This document shows, piece after piece, positions 6,641-7,897 of a DNA stretch of 7,897 nucleotides (positions are counted from its first letter, which is position 1; each line of letters opens with the position of its first letter). The translations under genes and the position numbers were made by a program. The notes beneath the pieces are model-generated. The model searched no databases, was not told the origin of the DNA, and worked only from the letters and a program-made list of their open reading frames with translations. The stretch spans positions 1 to 7,897 of the forward strand of contig JAGGTG010000203.1 of assembly GCA_021163905.1 (NCBI GenBank), in the 5' to 3' direction. The DNA comes from Candidatus Aerophobota bacterium. Lineage in GTDB: Bacteria; Aerophobota; Aerophobia; Aerophobales; B3-G15.

Positions 6641-7261
6641 ATGTTTATTACGCCTGTAGCAGTAATAATTACAGGTTATTTACTTGGTTCAATTCCAGGT
6701 GGATATATTATCGGGAAGGGAATAAGGAAAGTTGATGTAAGAAATTATGGAAGCGGAAATATAGGAACCACTAATGTTCTTCGAGTACTGGGGAAAAAAG
6801 CTGCATTATTTGTTTTTCTAATAGATGTGGGTAAAGGAGTAGCCTCTGTCTGGATATCGGGATTGTTTCCCTCCCATATAGATCTTTCAATAATAAGGGC
6901 GATAGGTGGATTTTCCTGTATAATCGGGCATAACTGGCCTGTCTTTTTAAAATTTAGAGGAGGAAAAGGAGTTGCAACATCTGCTGGTGTTTTCCTGTTA
7001 CTTACTCCTCTTCCTTTTTTATTTTCTCTTTTGACAATGGTTATAACAGTGGGGGTAACTCGATATGTATCTGTGGGTTCCATGGTATCAGCTGCATTAT
7101 TACCTTTTTATATCTGGATACTGATGGGCAAAGGTGCGTTTAATTATACAATTTTAGGTATAGTTGTTGCAGTTATCATTGTTTTGCGTCACCACTCCAA
7201 TTTGAAAAGGCTATTTTCCGGCAGAGAACATAAGTTGGGAGAGAAGGTGCAGGAAGTATAA
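6641..7261 (+). CDS. plsY: Acyl-phosphate:glycerol-3-phosphate acyltransferase
   Basis: PlsY moves an acyl chain from acyl-phosphate (made by PlsX) to glycerol-3-phosphate, giving lysophosphatidic acid, the substrate of PlsC. It is an integral membrane protein of 206 residues, the normal size. Conserved blocks: GYLLGSIPGGYIIGK (12-26), GSGNIGTTNVLRVLG (37-51), DVGKGV (62-67), GHNWPVFLKFRGGKGVAT (96-113, phosphate-binding glycines) and RHHSNLKRLFSGREHKLG (183-200). Hydrophobic segments lie near 3-24, 54-75, 85-96, 112-140, 147-163 and 168-183, fitting the multi-pass family fold. The ATG follows the S1 stop by 2 bases with no usable Shine-Dalgarno (AGGA at 6622-6625 is too far), so reinitiation after S1 is likely. 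In Firmicutes plsY is often flanked by der and gpsA; neither is here. Confidence 0.96.
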   Translation: MFITPVAVIITGYLLGSIPGGYIIGKGIRKVDVRNYGSGNIGTTNVLRVLGKKAALFVFLIDVGKGVASVWISGLFPSHIDLSIIRAIGGFSCIIGHNWPVFLKFRGGKGVATSAGVFLLLTPLPFLFSLLTMVITVGVTRYVSVGSMVSAALLPFYIWILMGKGAFNYTILGIVVAVIIVLRHHSNLKRLFSGREHKLGEKVQEV

Positions 7262-7272
7262 ACTATGAACAC

Positions 7273-7300
7273 TTGTCAAAATCGCATAATAAGATATAGT
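7273..7300 (+). promoter_or_regulatory. Candidate sigma-A/sigma-70-type promoter for the HU gene
   Basis: TTGTCA (7273-7278) and TATAGT (7295-7300) each match the housekeeping consensus at five of six bases and are separated by 16 bases. Transcription would start near 7307, leaving a leader of about 45 bases before the HU start. In such AT-rich DNA chance matches are common, but it falls in the largest true intergenic gap of the window, just where a new unit would begin. Confidence 0.5.
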
Positions 7301-7334
7301 AAAAGAGGCCCTGGATAAACTATTATAAACCCAT

Positions 7335-7343
7335 AAAGGAGGT
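7335..7343 (+). promoter_or_regulatory. Near-perfect ribosome binding site of the HU gene
   Basis: AAAGGAGGT lies 8 bases before the ATG at 7352, an almost full complement to the 16S rRNA 3' end. It fixes the start and fits high expression of an abundant nucleoid protein. Confidence 0.85.
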
Positions 7344-7351
7344 ATACTAAA

Positions 7352-7624
7352 ATGAACAAAGCTGAGTTGGTAGAGGAAGTAGCAAGGCAAACTGGTCTTA
7401 CCAAGAAGGTTTGTAGAGAAACCATGGATAAAATTCTCTCCACTATCAGTGATGCCCTGGCCAAACGGGAAAAGGTTACTCTGGTTGGATTTGGTAGTTT
7501 TAAAGTTATCTCTCGAAAATCCAGAAAGGGAAGAAATCCTCAAACAGGAGAGGAAATTCAGATACCTGCAAGAGAAGTACCAAAATTTGACCCGGGGAAG
7601 GACCTTAAGAAAGCAGTTATGTAA
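7352..7624 (+). CDS. HU/IHF-family DNA-binding protein
   Basis: This is a small histone-like protein that dimerises, bends DNA and compacts the nucleoid. The 90 residues are the normal HU length. Two N-terminal helices (about 3-14 and 18-38, starting MNKAELVEEVA) are followed by the beta-sheet start VTLVGFGSF (42-50), the DNA-gripping arm RKGRNPQTGEEIQIPA (58-73, with the intercalating proline Pro63) and a C-terminal helix PGKDLKKAV. The C-terminus KFDPGKDLKKAV leans toward IHF-like proteins, whereas typical HU reads close to FKAGKALKDAV, so HU versus IHF specificity is left open. The gene has its own candidate promoter and strong ribosome binding site, separate from the plsY operon. A MerR-type regulator follows after 53 bases with no visible terminator, so the two may be cotranscribed. 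Confidence 0.95.
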   Translation: MNKAELVEEVARQTGLTKKVCRETMDKILSTISDALAKREKVTLVGFGSFKVISRKSRKGRNPQTGEEIQIPAREVPKFDPGKDLKKAVM

Positions 7625-7663
7625 CATTTCTTGAAAATTTAAATATAAGGGTAAAAGGGAGGT

Positions 7664-7669
7664 GAGGAG
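7664..7669 (+). promoter_or_regulatory. Ribosome binding site of the MerR-family gene
   Basis: GAGGAG lies 8 bases before the GTG at 7678, inside a purine-rich run (7657-7677) that also holds GGGAGG. An in-frame TGA at 7663-7665 rules out any start further upstream, so the GTG is the only initiator that keeps the whole DNA-binding domain. Confidence 0.7.
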
Positions 7670-7677
7670 AGGAAGAG

Positions 7678-7897
7678 GTGGAGGGTAAAGAAAAAATCCC
7701 CGAGAAGTTTTACTTTTCAATAGGGGAGGTTAGTAAGATAACAGGGCTGCCTTCTCATGTAATAAGGTTCTGGGAAAGTAAGTTCCCTTCTCTTCAACCT
7801 CAAAAAAGTAAAGGTGGACATAGAAGATATCAAAAAAAGGAAGTAGAGTTAATCCTTACTATTAAGGACCTTTTGTATAATAAGGGTTTTACTATAG
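7678..7897 (+). CDS. MerR-family transcriptional regulator, N-terminal part (cut by window edge)
   Basis: The 73 visible residues form a MerR-type winged helix-turn-helix DNA-binding domain. FSIGEVSKITGLPSHVIRFW (13-32) is the first helix-turn-helix, with the family's R-[FY]-W-E signature in RFWESKFP (30-37). PQKSKGGHRRYQ (41-52) is the wing, and EVELILTIKDLLYNKGFTI (55-73) is the second helix pair. The reading frame is open to the last base, so the effector-binding or dimerisation part lies beyond 7897. The WESKFP and GFTI segments resemble the MerR-like regulator that follows ihfA in Deltaproteobacteria and relatives, not the metal-sensing MerR group. The effector cannot be predicted. The gene starts with GTG, 53 bases after the HU/IHF gene on the same strand. 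Confidence 0.88.
   Translation, partial: MEGKEKIPEKFYFSIGEVSKITGLPSHVIRFWESKFPSLQPQKSKGGHRRYQKKEVELILTIKDLLYNKGFTI

Noticed and set aside
7449..7634. Second + strand frame of 61 codons within the HU gene
   Set aside because: It overlaps HU out of frame, lacks a ribosome binding site and has no family resemblance.
7211..7720. Open frame of 169 codons on the minus strand across the HU gene
   Set aside because: It lies antisense to the conserved HU gene and the start of the MerR gene, its translation is a low-complexity Leu/Ser/Phe/Tyr mix, and it has no recognisable motif. It arises from purine-rich + strand DNA.
1..7897. A hidden defence system, mobile element, CRISPR array or RNA gene
   Set aside because: Every stretch is explained by conserved housekeeping genes or gaps of at most 90 bases. 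I found no regularly spaced direct repeats, tRNA-like cloverleaf, transposase, integrase or attachment-site duplication.

Overview
This is a compact, AT-rich bacterial window. All eight recognisable genes lie on the + strand: seven are complete and one is cut by the right edge. The sequence uses AGA/AGG for Arg and ATA for Ile heavily, and its proteins are rich in Lys and Glu. Gene content and order look bacterial and anaerobe-like: an oxygen-sensitive type of IlvD, the MEP-pathway enzyme IspH, and the PlsY/PlsC phospholipid route. The cmk-plsC-ispH-rpsA order resembles that of Clostridia and related anaerobes. The closing HU/IHF-MerR pair resembles an arrangement known from Deltaproteobacteria and other deep-branching lineages. 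I cannot place the organism more precisely than a low-GC, probably anaerobic and possibly thermophilic bacterium, either Firmicutes-like or from an uncultured phylum.

Layout: after a short A/T tract at the left edge, positions 46-1707 encode dihydroxy-acid dehydratase (ilvD). A 52-bp gap follows, and then a tight run of six genes with overlaps or 2-bp gaps: a HisC-type aminotransferase (1760-2875), cytidylate kinase cmk (best start 2832, end 3566), acylglycerophosphate acyltransferase plsC (3563-4183), HMBPP reductase ispH (4180-5046), a five-domain ribosomal protein S1 (5049-6638), and acyl-phosphate:glycerol-3-phosphate acyltransferase plsY (6641-7261). A 90-bp intergenic region with a plausible sigma-A-type promoter and a strong ribosome binding site leads into an HU/IHF-family DNA-binding protein (7352-7624). 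After another 53 bp comes the N-terminal part of a MerR-family regulator (from 7678), cut at 7897.

How the genes fit together: the window is a housekeeping cluster. IlvD makes the 2-oxo acids for valine, isoleucine and leucine. The HisC homologue serves histidine and possibly aromatic amino acid synthesis. Cmk supplies CDP/dCDP. PlsY and PlsC catalyse the two successive acylations that turn glycerol-3-phosphate into phosphatidic acid. IspH makes the isoprenoid precursors IPP and DMAPP. S1 helps mRNA bind the ribosome, and HU/IHF organises the chromosome. The 4-nt overlaps and 2-nt gaps, with weak or absent Shine-Dalgarno sequences at the internal genes, point to one operon with translational coupling.

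I found no RNA gene, CRISPR array, insertion sequence, integrase, toxin-antitoxin module or defence system, and no gap over 300 bp. The window does not appear to contain an undescribed system. The findings concern operon architecture, start sites, a possible dual-role aminotransferase and the regulator pair at the right edge.
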